A stretch of DNA of 64,000 nucleotides from JADKAV01 sp963733395 (GTDB taxonomy: Bacteria > Actinomycetota > Actinomycetes > S36-B12 > UBA10799), in contig CAVTCZ010000019.1 in the NCBI GenBank assembly GCA_963733395.1, positions 656,244 through 720,243 of the forward strand, read 5' to 3'. Each line of letters begins with the position of its first letter. Positions within the stretch are counted from its first letter, which is position 1. Under the pieces are notes generated by a model. It worked only from the letters and a program-made list of their open reading frames with translations, searched no databases and was not told the origin of the DNA. This document shows, one piece after another, positions 53,883 through 60,998 of this stretch. The position numbers and the translations under genes were made by a program.

Positions 53883-54755
53883 ATGGCAAAAGCATCAGCA
53901 CGCGAGACCAAGACCACGAGTTCGGCAAAGAAGGCGCCGGCCAAGCGGGCGTCATCGAGGAGGCCCGCCGCCTCCAAGCAGCGGATCTGCAATCTGGTGC
54001 CTTCGAAGGACACCGAAGGGGACTGGCAATTCGAGACCGCGGTGGCTTCCGGAGCATTGGGTGCGGTAGCAGCGCTGCCGTCGAAAGTCGACCTGCGCAA
54101 GACCTGGTGGAAGGTCGGCGATCAGGAGGACACCGGATCGTGCGTCGGCTGGGCCACGGCCGAGGGGGTGGTGCGCTACCACATGGTCACAGCGGGCAAG
54201 CTCGGTCAGAGCGAGCCGCTGTCACCGCGGTTCGTGTGGATGGCGTCCAAGGAGACCGATGAGTCCACGACGCTGCCGGAGACGTTCATCGAGGGTGCAG
54301 GCACGTCGTTGAAGGCGGCCATGGACATCGCCCGCAAGCGGGGCGTGGTGACCAACAAGCTGTTGCCGTTCCATGTGGCCACGAAGATGTACACCGGCGA
54401 CGAGGACGCCTTCTTCGCGCAGGCCGCCCAGCGCAAGATCTCCGCGTACTTCAACCTGCGTCGGGACCTGGCCAAGTGGAAGTCGTGGCTGGCGTCTCAC
54501 GGACCGATCATGGCTGGCATCGCGGTGGATGCAACGTGGGACAACGCCACTGCCACCAAGGGCAACCTCGACGTGTTCCAGCCGAACACCGTCCGCGGCG
54601 GCCATGCGATCACGGTGGTGGGCTACCTGGCGAACGGCCGCTTCATCATCCGTAACAGTTGGGGTACCGGCTGGGGGGACAAGGGCTTCGGCTACGCGTC
54701 ACCTGAATACATCGCGGCGGCGTTCTTCGACGAGTCCTACGGCGTCACGGTGTGA
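53883..54755 (+). CDS. Papain-family (C1) cysteine peptidase, intracellular form
   Basis: A 290-residue protein from ATG 53883, six bases after GGGAGG. A Lys/Ala/Ser-rich N-terminus (about residues 1-34) precedes a C1 domain with all four catalytic positions: Q81 (VGDQEDTGSC), C87 (SCVGWATAEG), H241 (GGHAITVVGY) and N258 (RNSWGTGWGDKGF). There is no signal peptide or membrane helix, and the propeptide of secreted papains is missing. The N-terminal basic tail may bind nucleic acid or act as a minimal pro-region. C1 peptidases are scarce in actinobacteria. The next gene, 25 bases downstream, encodes a chagasin-like inhibitor of exactly this protease family. Confidence 0.9.
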   Translation: MAKASARETKTTSSAKKAPAKRASSRRPAASKQRICNLVPSKDTEGDWQFETAVASGALGAVAALPSKVDLRKTWWKVGDQEDTGSCVGWATAEGVVRYHMVTAGKLGQSEPLSPRFVWMASKETDESTTLPETFIEGAGTSLKAAMDIARKRGVVTNKLLPFHVATKMYTGDEDAFFAQAAQRKISAYFNLRRDLAKWKSWLASHGPIMAGIAVDATWDNATATKGNLDVFQPNTVRGGHAITVVGYLANGRFIIRNSWGTGWGDKGFGYASPEYIAAAFFDESYGVTV

Positions 54756-54780
54756 ACCCCTCGCCGGCCGGGTGACTGAC

Positions 54781-55101
54781 ATGGCCGCCATCGAGGTGAC
54801 CATCGCGCAGGACGGCACGTCGATCGACGCCGAGGTGGGCGACACGATCCTGCTGCGCCTCTCGGACAACCCGACTACCGGCTACCGGTGGGAGCTCGAG
54901 CCCCCGGCCGGCGAATCCATGGTCCTGGACGACTCCGGCTACGAGCCGTCCGGCGGCGCGATCGGCAGCGGTGGTGTGGCCACCTGGACCCTGCACGCCA
55001 CCGCCGCCGGAACGACCTCGATCGTTCTGAAGCGATGGCGACCGTGGGAAGGTGACGCGTCGGTCCTCACCCGGTTCGCGGTGACCGTCAACGTCCACTG
55101 A
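54781..55101 (+). CDS. Chagasin-family (I42) cysteine peptidase inhibitor
   Basis: A 106-residue protein with the three inhibitory loops of chagasin/ICP: NPTTGYRW (residues 30-37), the Gly-rich loop around IGSGGVATW (61-69) and RWRPWE (85-90). Between them are the immunoglobulin-like strands (DTILLRLSD, TSIVLKRW, FAVTVNV). It starts at ATG 54781; GTG 54772 is an alternative. There is no lipoprotein or signal sequence, so it should remain in the cytoplasm with the peptidase encoded just upstream. Chagasins bind C1 peptidases tightly, so the most direct reading is self-protection or switching of its neighbour. Confidence 0.88.
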   Translation: MAAIEVTIAQDGTSIDAEVGDTILLRLSDNPTTGYRWELEPPAGESMVLDDSGYEPSGGAIGSGGVATWTLHATAAGTTSIVLKRWRPWEGDASVLTRFAVTVNVH

Positions 55102-55111
55102 GACCGGTGCC

Positions 55112-55459
55112 TCAGGACGACGGGGGACCCTGGCCCGGCGGTCCCTCGTCGGAGACCTTGTCGGTCCAGGACTGCCCGTCCCACCATCGCCAACGGTTGC
55201 TGTCCTCGGGATCACCGAACCAGCCCGGTGGCGCCGGACCAGTTGCGGCAGTCGCCTGGTTGCTGCGGCGGACCAGGAACACGATCAGGGCGACGGTTCC
55301 GGCGACGAGCATCAGCACACCCAGCGCCAGCACGACGAGCACGACCAGGCTCAGGATGGGTCCCGGGGAGGAGCCGTAGTCGCATCCCGGCAACTGCGGA
55401 TCGCAGGTGTCGGCCGGTAGGAGCGGCGTGATCACAGCCAACTGTAATGCTCGGAACAT
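55112..55459 (-). CDS. DUF2510-domain membrane protein
   Basis: A protein of about 115 residues with a transmembrane helix (PILSLVVLVVLALGVLMLV) and a C-terminal DUF2510 motif (PPGWFGDPEDSNRWRWWDGQ, then SWTDKV). DUF2510 tags are Trp-rich motifs common in actinobacterial membrane proteins. The start may be ATG 55459 or GTG 55435. ATG 55459 would share bases with the divergent start at 55458, so the GTG is more comfortable. Confidence 0.7.
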   Translation of the reverse strand: MFRALQLAVITPLLPADTCDPQLPGCDYGSSPGPILSLVVLVVLALGVLMLVAGTVALIVFLVRRSNQATAATGPAPPGWFGDPEDSNRWRWWDGQSWTDKVSDEGPPGQGPPSS

Positions 55460-55817
55460 GATCGGCGCCGTGTTCTGGGCGTACCTCGCGCTGACCATCG
55501 TCGTCGAGGTGCCCGTCTACTGCCTGCTGTTGGTCCACTTCGGCCGCACCCGTCCGCTGCCCGCGCTGCTGACCGCGGTCGGGGTCAACCTGGTCAGCTA
55601 CCCGTTGTTCGTCCTGGTTCTCGCGCCGGGTGCGGCCGCGGTCATGCCCGACTCCGCGGCGATCGTCGCGGCCGAGGCGGTCGTGTGCGTGCTGGAGGCG
55701 GTGCTGGTCCGCTGGTGGCTGCGCACCGATGCCTACCTTGCGGCCGCGGCGTCGCTGCTGGCCAACGGCTGCTCGGTCCTGGCCGGATTGCTGGTCGCGG
55801 TGTTCTACTGGCCGTGA
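55458..55817 (+). CDS. Small four-helix membrane protein
   Basis: A 119-residue hydrophobic protein from ATG 55458 (MIGAVFWAYLALTIVVEVPV) with three to four helices and a short basic loop (HFGRTRPLP). No family recognised. It is followed 22 bases later by the deazaflavin-dependent reductase, with which it may be co-transcribed. Confidence 0.68.
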   Translation: MIGAVFWAYLALTIVVEVPVYCLLLVHFGRTRPLPALLTAVGVNLVSYPLFVLVLAPGAAAVMPDSAAIVAAEAVVCVLEAVLVRWWLRTDAYLAAAASLLANGCSVLAGLLVAVFYWP

Positions 55818-55839
55818 CGCCCAACCACCGGAGGCATTG

Positions 55840-56301
55840 ATGAGTTTCAGCGCAAGCAACGGCACGCGCGGCGGCCGGCAGCCCGGTGGCGCCCTCATGT
55901 CCTGGTTCAACAAGCGCATGGCCAAGAAGATCCGGGGCAAGGGTGGCAAGGCCATGGGCCTGGATCCGCTCCTGCTGATCACGATCGGCAGCAAGTCCGG
56001 GCAAGTGCGCGAGACTCCGGTCGCCCGCTTTCCCGGGCCGGAGGGCTCCTGGTACGTGGTTGCGTCCGCCAACGGGGCCGCCCGAAACCCGGCCTGGTAC
56101 TACAACGTGGCCGCGCACCCCGACCAGATCCGGATCGTGATCGACGGGATCGAAACCGCCGTGATCGCCGAACAGTTGCACGATGCGGCCCGCGAGCAGG
56201 CGTGGCAGCAGATCTGCGCCGCACAGCCGCGCTTCGCCAAGTACGCGACCAAGACCGACCGGCTGATCCCTGTCATCAAGTTGACGCCGCGGGCGGAGTA
56301 G
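55840..56301 (+). CDS. Deazaflavin (F420)-dependent nitroreductase family protein
   Basis: A 153-residue protein from ATG 55840 after GGAGGCATTG. The Ddn-type split-barrel pattern is clear: GGKAMGLDPLLLITIGSKSG, RETPVARFPGPEGSWYVVAS, NGAARNPAWYYNVAAHPDQI and the C-terminal QICAAQPRFAKYATKTDR. The family uses reduced F420 to reduce nitro compounds, quinones or fatty acids and is restricted mainly to actinobacteria. Asn-Pro-x-Trp-Tyr near the end of strand 3 is the usual cofactor region. Confidence 0.88.
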   Translation: MSFSASNGTRGGRQPGGALMSWFNKRMAKKIRGKGGKAMGLDPLLLITIGSKSGQVRETPVARFPGPEGSWYVVASANGAARNPAWYYNVAAHPDQIRIVIDGIETAVIAEQLHDAAREQAWQQICAAQPRFAKYATKTDRLIPVIKLTPRAE

Positions 56302-56339
56302 CCGCTGCGGACGGTGTGCACGGGGCTGCCCGTGACCTG

Positions 56340-56399
56340 ACACCACCGCACCAGCGCGCATCACTACAAACACGACGAATGACACGTAGGGTCCGAGCA
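56340..56399 (+). pseudogene. 3' end scar of a 13E12 HNH gene
   Basis: About 60 bases, including ACCGCACCAGCGC, CACTACAAACA, GACGAATGAC and TAGGGTC, align with the last codons and the trailer of the intact copy at 49423-49480, stop codon included. The rest of the gene is absent. In both places the matching block stops at a gene start ATG (49480; 56399). Confidence 0.75.
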
Positions 56400-57646
56400 T
56401 GCTCGATCTGGCGGTGGGGAGGACCCGGCGGCGGGCGCGGGCGCGTTCTGCGGACGACCCCTGGGAGGTCGCCGCGGGTGTCTACTGCCTGGGCCCGAGG
56501 GGTCGGACGCAGACGAACGTCTTCTTCGTGCGGTCCCATGGGTCGTGGGCGCTGATCGACGCCGGCTGGGCGCACGACGTTGACCGCATCGAGCGTGCGG
56601 CGGCCATGGTGTGTGGGCCGCAGGAGCGCCCGGTCGCCATCCTCTTGACCCATTGCCACCCCGACCATGCCGGTGCTGCGCTCGCCCTGGCGAAGCGATG
56701 GGGCTGCCACGTGCACATGCTTGCCAGCGAGTTGCCCATCGCGGACGGGGACTTCGCGGCCATGGTCGAGCAGGCCGGGCCGCTGGACCGGTTCCTGATC
56801 CTGCCGATCATGCGGGCGATGGGCCGGCAGCGGCGGGAGGCCGCGATCGCGAAGTCGAGCCTGCGCGAGGTCGCCAGGGTGTTTGAGCCGGACGGTGCGG
56901 TTCCGGCATTGCCGGACTGGCGAGCCATCCGGACCCCGGGCCACACGCCCGGCCATGTCTCGTTCTTCCGGCCCGAGGACCGGGTGCTGATCTCCGGGGA
57001 CGCCCTGGTGACGTTGCGGGTGAACTCGCTGTCGGGTTTCGCGCTGTGCCGGCAGGGGCTGTCCGCGCCCCCGTGGTACACGACCTGGGACCGTCGGGCG
57101 GCGCAGCGTTCCATCGACGCGCTGGCCGATCTGGATCCGGCTGTCGTCGCCGGAGGCCATGGTTGGCCGGTCGCCGGTCCGGACATCGCAACCCGGCTCC
57201 GGGCGTTCGCGAGCGTCGGCGGCGGGGGACGGCGGATGTCGGGAGAGGTGTTCATCGCGCGCCCGGTCGAGGAGGTGTTCGACATGGCCGCCGACGAGCC
57301 CTCGTGGAACCCCGCCATGACTGGCGTCGAGTGGCTGACCCCGCCGCCGGTGGGCGCCGGCAGCCGGTTCGTCGCCACCATGGGTGGGCGCATGCGGATG
57401 GAGGTCGAGATCACCGGGTTCGATCGGCCGCACAGCATCAGTTCGCACACCCGCAGTTCGATGATGACCACCGATGGCACGGTCCGTTTCACGCCCGCCG
57501 GTGACGGCACGCTGCTGAGGTGGGATTGGATCTACCGACTGCACGGACCCAGCCGCTTGGCCACCCCGGTGTTCGCGGCGTTCGGCGGGCGGTGGGAGCG
57601 GGCCAACTGGGTGCGCATGCGGGACCTGCTGGAGGTCATCTCGTGA
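56399..57646 (+). CDS. MBL-fold hydrolase fused to an SRPBCC domain
   Basis: A 415-residue protein. Residues about 20-275 form a metallo-beta-lactamase domain: TQTNVFFVRSHGSWALIDAG, the zinc motif THCHPDHAG, TPGHTPGHVSFFRPEDRVLI, SGDALVT and VVAGGHGWPV. Residues about 280-415 form an SRPBCC/polyketide cyclase-like domain (MSGEVFIARPVEEVFDMAAD, MEVEITGFDRPHSISSHTRS). I know this pairing only rarely. The start ATG lies at the edge of a 13E12 scar; the true start might be further in, near VAAGVYCL. It overlaps the quinone reductase gene by GTGA, so the two act in one operon. Confidence 0.82.
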   Translation: MLDLAVGRTRRRARARSADDPWEVAAGVYCLGPRGRTQTNVFFVRSHGSWALIDAGWAHDVDRIERAAAMVCGPQERPVAILLTHCHPDHAGAALALAKRWGCHVHMLASELPIADGDFAAMVEQAGPLDRFLILPIMRAMGRQRREAAIAKSSLREVARVFEPDGAVPALPDWRAIRTPGHTPGHVSFFRPEDRVLISGDALVTLRVNSLSGFALCRQGLSAPPWYTTWDRRAAQRSIDALADLDPAVVAGGHGWPVAGPDIATRLRAFASVGGGGRRMSGEVFIARPVEEVFDMAADEPSWNPAMTGVEWLTPPPVGAGSRFVATMGGRMRMEVEITGFDRPHSISSHTRSSMMTTDGTVRFTPAGDGTLLRWDWIYRLHGPSRLATPVFAAFGGRWERANWVRMRDLLEVIS

Positions 57647-58611
57647 AGGCCCTGGCGCAGGACGGCTACGGCGGTCCCGAAGTGCTGAGAATCGTCGACC
57701 TGCCGATCCCGCAGTTGGGCCCGGAGGACGTGTTGGTGCGGGTGCATGCGGCATCGCTCAACGAGTGGGACAACGGCCTCATGCGAGGAACCCCGCTGAT
57801 CAATCGGATCGGTGGGCCTCGTCGGGCCCGGCACCGCGTTCTCGGGTCCGACATCGCCGGTGTGGTCGAAGCCGTGGGCGCTGCGGTCACCGGGTTCCAG
57901 CCGGGCGACGAGGTGTTCGGGGACCTGTCCGCGAGCGGTTTCGGAGCCTTCGCCGAATACGCGCGGGCCCCCGAATCCGCGTTGACGAGCAAGCCCGCGT
58001 CCCTGTCCTTCCAACAAGCGGCGGCCGTCCCCCAGGCCGGTGGGCTGGCAGTCGCCGGGCTGCGCAAGGCGGGCCTGCTCACTGCTGGCCAACGGTTCCT
58101 CATGAACGGCGGCGGGGGTGGCGTGGGCACCTTCGCCATCCAGATCGCCAAGGCCAACGGGGCGCAGGTCACGGGGGTCGACGGCCCCGGCAAACTCGAG
58201 GCGATGCGCAGTGTGGGCGCAGACCACGTGGTCGACTTCACGAGCGAGGACTTCACGCGCAGCGGGCAGCGCTATGACCTGATCCTGGACGTCGTGGGCC
58301 GCAGATCGCTGCGCGACTACCGGCGGGCGCTGCGTCCGGGCGGGGTCTGCGGGGTCATCGGCGGCAGCACCGGGCGGCTGGTCACTGCAGCCGTGTTGGG
58401 GCAGACGCTGCGACTGTCCGCAGGCCGGCGGGTCAGCCTGGTGATGTACCGCGCGAACACGGCCGACGATGTCGCACTGCTGGTGAGCCTGATCGCCGAG
58501 GGTGCCGTCGTGCCGGTGATCGATCGGGTGTTCCCGCTGGATGAGGGTCCGCAGGCAATGCGGCACTACCTCGGCGGAGGGTTCGCGGGCAAGATCGTCA
58601 TCACGATGTGA
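57643..58611 (+). CDS. Zinc-free quinone oxidoreductase (MDR)
   Basis: A 322-residue protein from GTG 57643 (VKALAQDGYGGPEVLRIVDL), overlapping the MBL gene stop. It shows the quinone reductase features VLGSDIAGVVEAVGAAVTGFQPGDEVFGD, GGGGGVGTFAIQIAKANGAQ for the nucleotide and ILDVVGRRSLRDY. The zinc ligands of alcohol dehydrogenases are absent. It should reduce enones or quinones with NADPH, or act on the product of its neighbour. The C-terminal part resembles the fragment at 2-328. Confidence 0.88.
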   Translation: MKALAQDGYGGPEVLRIVDLPIPQLGPEDVLVRVHAASLNEWDNGLMRGTPLINRIGGPRRARHRVLGSDIAGVVEAVGAAVTGFQPGDEVFGDLSASGFGAFAEYARAPESALTSKPASLSFQQAAAVPQAGGLAVAGLRKAGLLTAGQRFLMNGGGGGVGTFAIQIAKANGAQVTGVDGPGKLEAMRSVGADHVVDFTSEDFTRSGQRYDLILDVVGRRSLRDYRRALRPGGVCGVIGGSTGRLVTAAVLGQTLRLSAGRRVSLVMYRANTADDVALLVSLIAEGAVVPVIDRVFPLDEGPQAMRHYLGGGFAGKIVITM

Positions 58612-58647
58612 AGGGGGCCCCGCACGGCCCAATATCAACGGTAGGTA

Positions 58648-58677
58648 TTGACATCAATAGAGATTGATGCTTATCCT
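58648..58677 (+). promoter_or_regulatory. arsR promoter with ArsR box
   Basis: TTGACA (58648-58653) and TATCCT (58672-58677) are 18 bases apart. Between and around them CATCAAT-AGAG-ATTGATG (58652-58669) is a perfect seven-base-arm palindrome like known ArsR/SmtB sites (ATCAA...TTGAT). GTG 58684 follows the -10 by six bases, so the mRNA is probably leaderless. Confidence 0.8.
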
Positions 58678-58683
58678 TCAGTC

Positions 58684-59001
58684 GTGGCCACCACTGACAC
58701 CCGCCCCACCGTGACTCAACGGGCACGGGAGTTGGCCCCCGTACTGAAGGCGCTGTCGGACGAGAACCGGCTGGCCATCCTGCTGGCCGTCGCCGAACGT
58801 TCCTCGTCGGTGACCGAACTCATGGCGGTGACCGGGCTGTCGCAGCCCTTGGTGAGTCACCACCTGAAGGCGCTTCGCGAGAACGGGCTGGTCACCTCGA
58901 CCGCCGTCGGCCGCAGCAACGTCTATTCGCTGTGTTGCGACGCGCTGACCCAACCCATCGCCCTGCTGGGGGAGCTGAGTACCCCGCAGTGCGAGACCTG
59001 A
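58684..59001 (+). CDS. arsR: ArsR-family repressor
   Basis: A 105-residue winged-helix repressor: VLKALSDENRLAILLAVAER, VTELMAVTGLSQPLVSHHLKALRENGLVTS, GRSNVYSL. The ELCVC metal motif of classical ArsR is absent, but a Cys pair near the end (YSLCCDAL) and a C-terminal Cys (PQCET) could bind As(III), as in ArsR subtypes with C-terminal Cys ligands. GTG 58684 is chosen over the upstream in-frame TTG 58648, because that would place the start within the -35. It is followed after 11 bases by arsM, whose regulation it presumably controls. Confidence 0.87.
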   Translation: MATTDTRPTVTQRARELAPVLKALSDENRLAILLAVAERSSSVTELMAVTGLSQPLVSHHLKALRENGLVTSTAVGRSNVYSLCCDALTQPIALLGELSTPQCET

Positions 59002-59012
59002 AAGGAATCGCC

Positions 59013-59864
59013 ATGACCGTCCACGACGACCAAGAGATCCGCGAAGCTGTGCGGGAACGCTACGCCGCTGCCGCGAAGAGCGTGTCCGGATCCAGCGCCT
59101 CGTCATGCTGCGGACCGACCCTGGTCACCATCGATGCCATCGACCCGTTCGGGCAGTCCCAGTACGACCCCGAGCAGCGCGACGCGTTGCCGCAGGAGGC
59201 GTTGGTCGCGTCGCTGGGGTGCGGCAACCCGACCGCGTTGGCCGAGCTCAAGCCTGGCGAGACGGTGCTCGACCTCGGCTCCGGCGGTGGCATCGACGTG
59301 CTGCTGTCCGCACGTCGCGTCGCCCCGGGCGGCAAAGCCTACGGGCTGGACATGACCCCGCAGATGCACGAGCTCGCGGAGGCGAACAAGGCCAAGGCGG
59401 GGGTGGACAACGCCGAGTTCCTGCTGGGTGGCATCGAGGACGTGCCGTTGCCCGACGCCAGCGTGGACGTCATCATCAGCAACTGCGTGGTGAACCTGTC
59501 CACGGACAAGGACCGCGTGTTCCGCGAGGCCTTCCGGGTGCTGGCCCCCGGCGGTCGGTTCGCGATCTCCGACATGGTGCTGTCGCGGGAACTACCGGCC
59601 GAGCTGGCGGGGATCATGGCGCTGTGGACCGGCTGCATCGCTGGTGCGCTGACAGAGGAGCAAGTGGTCGCCGGGCTGATCGCCGCCGGATTCGAGGACG
59701 TCTCCATCGAGCCGACGACCATCTTCGGCCGCGCTGAACTGGAGACCCTCGTGGCGCAGATGGACCCGGCGGCGATCCCTGCGGACATGGACCTCGAGGC
59801 GGCCATCGCGTCGGTCGACGGCGTGATCCGCTCGGCGTTCATCCGGGCGCGCAAGCCCGCCTGA
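59013..59864 (+). CDS. arsM: Arsenite S-adenosylmethionine methyltransferase
   Basis: A 283-residue protein from ATG 59013 after GAAAGGAATCGCC. The SAM motif is VLDLGSGGGIDVLLSA (85-100) and the three Cys that bind arsenite are C70 (SLGCGNP), C158 (ISNCVVN) and C208 (WTGCIAG). A further Cys pair (C32-C33, SSCCGP) near the N-terminus is frequent in ArsM. It methylates As(III) to less toxic or volatile methylarsenicals. All required Cys are present, so it should be active. It forms an operon with ArsR. Confidence 0.93.
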   Translation: MTVHDDQEIREAVRERYAAAAKSVSGSSASSCCGPTLVTIDAIDPFGQSQYDPEQRDALPQEALVASLGCGNPTALAELKPGETVLDLGSGGGIDVLLSARRVAPGGKAYGLDMTPQMHELAEANKAKAGVDNAEFLLGGIEDVPLPDASVDVIISNCVVNLSTDKDRVFREAFRVLAPGGRFAISDMVLSRELPAELAGIMALWTGCIAGALTEEQVVAGLIAAGFEDVSIEPTTIFGRAELETLVAQMDPAAIPADMDLEAAIASVDGVIRSAFIRARKPA

Positions 59865-59962
59865 GAGGGTCCTGGCGTTGACGTGATCGACGTTGCCGCG
59901 GCGGCTGGTGCAGATGCTGGGCCGGCCACTGCGGCCTCGCGAGGGGGTGGGTCGTTCGAGAC

Positions 59963-60289
59963 TCAGCCCGCAAGCCCGAGGAAGACCAGAAGGGCTCTTT
60001 CGACATCGACCATCTGAGCGGGCGTCGCCCGACCGGCCCTCTTGCCGAGTTGGCTGCGCCGGACTGTTGTGATCTTGTCCACCATGGCGAAACTGTCTTC
60101 AGCGATCCCCGACATCTCATTGGCGTTGATGGGCACCCTGGTGATGGGGGCCTCGACCACGTGTGTGGTGAGCGGGACGACCACCACTGAGCCCGTGGCG
60201 TTGAATCGATCGTCTTGGATGATCAGTACGGGGCGTGGCTTGGATGCGTAGACGCCCCCAGCGGCGGTCCAGACTTCCCCTCGATTCAC
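59963..60289 (-). CDS. mazF: MazF-type endoribonuclease toxin
   Basis: A 108-residue PemK/MazF protein: MNRGEVWTAAGGVYASKPRP, then VLIIQDDRFNATGSVVVVPLTTH and AEDSFAMVDKITTVRRSQLG. The conserved Arg (KPRPVLI) and Ser/Thr and the SH3-like fold pattern are present. It cleaves mRNA or tRNA at specific short sequences. It overlaps mazE by four bases. Confidence 0.92.
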   Translation of the reverse strand: MNRGEVWTAAGGVYASKPRPVLIIQDDRFNATGSVVVVPLTTHVVEAPITRVPINANEMSGIAEDSFAMVDKITTVRRSQLGKRAGRATPAQMVDVERALLVFLGLAG

Positions 60290-60495
60290 TCCTCGGTGTC
60301 CAGCCCGATCGAAATGGCGTCAACGAAGTCCTGGTCGTCGCCGGCGTGGTCCGCTGCCGCCAGTCGCGCGGACTCGCGAGCGGCCTGCGCGGCGAAAGCG
60401 GCAGTGCGTACGTCAGGAACCCAGATCTGGATTGGTCGGTAGCCGCGTGCGCGCATCCGGCGCCGGTACTCGGAAACGCGCTGCTGAACGGCCAT
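60286..60495 (-). CDS. mazE: MazE-like antitoxin
   Basis: A 69-residue protein from ATG 60495: MAVQQRVSEYRRRMRARGYR, then PIQIWVPDVRTAAFAAQAAR and an acidic tail (HAGDDQDFVDAISIGLD) that would contact MazF. This is the ribbon-helix-helix type (MazE family of mycobacterial modules). A 14-base palindrome lies just upstream. Confidence 0.85.
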   Translation of the reverse strand: MAVQQRVSEYRRRMRARGYRPIQIWVPDVRTAAFAAQAARESARLAAADHAGDDQDFVDAISIGLDTEE

Positions 60496-60502
60496 GAGCA
60501 AT

Positions 60503-60516
60503 CGTTACATGTAACG
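60503..60516 (-). promoter_or_regulatory. MazEF operator
   Basis: CGTTACATGTAACG is a perfect 14-base palindrome 7 bases before mazE. On the minus strand TAACGA lies six bases before ATG 60495 as a possible -10 of a leaderless message. Confidence 0.65.
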
Positions 60517-60720
60517 CCGACGTCGCACAGGTCCCGCGGCGTGGCTGTGGGTATTCGCCAGTTGGGCGGTTGCGGTGTTCACCGGCAACCCGGAGCAGGA
60601 GGACCTTGAGGACCTGTCGCTCCGGGAACGGCTCAACCATGTGATGGTCATGGGGCTGCTGCTCCGGGCAGGTGAGAAGGGTGCACGGTCAACTGCTGGC
60701 GGAGTTGGAAAGGCGACAGA
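60515..60720 (+). pseudogene. Possible gene remnant
   Basis: The frame contains FTGNPEQEDLEDLSLRERLN, then HVMVMGLLLRAGEKG, which reads like the end of a helical protein but has no start codon upstream of position about 60568. It stops at TGA 60718-60720. It may be the tail of a gene truncated when the MazEF or nucleotidyltransferase modules came in. Family unknown. Confidence 0.3.
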
Positions 60721-60839
60721 GTGAGGGCGAGTCCGGCTCAGAACTCGGTGCCCCCGTGCAACCGCAAGACGCAGTGGTGAAGCGCTGGCGGGCTGCGTTC
60801 GGATACATCAGGAATTGCCAACAGACGTACTCTATTGAC

Positions 60840-60998
60840 ATGGCGTTGACATCCCCGATCGAAGACCACCGTGGCGTCGATGTCGCGCAGATCCGCGCAC
60901 TGCTCGCCATGAGCCCGGCCGAGCGACTGGACCACATGCTCGAGGTGGCGCGGAGGCTGCGAACCTTCGCTGACCATGCGCAGCGGGCTCGGCAGTGA
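60840..60998 (+). CDS. Short antitoxin-like protein preceding a nucleotidyltransferase fragment
   Basis: A 52-residue helical protein (MALTSPIEDHRGVDVAQIRA, LLAMSPAERLDHMLEVARRL). Proteins with VAQIRALLAMSPAERL commonly precede nucleotidyltransferase-fold genes in actinobacteria. TACTCT (60828-60833) lies six bases before ATG 60840. Its TGA overlaps the GTG of the next gene. An upstream in-frame start at 60672 is less likely because that stretch is not protein-like. Confidence 0.6.
   Translation: MALTSPIEDHRGVDVAQIRALLAMSPAERLDHMLEVARRLRTFADHAQRARQ

Noticed and set aside
59844..59985. Attachment-site-like repeat CGCAAGCCCG at both ends of the ArsM-MazF gap
   Set aside because: Only about ten bases, both in coding ends with biased codons, and no integrase nearby.
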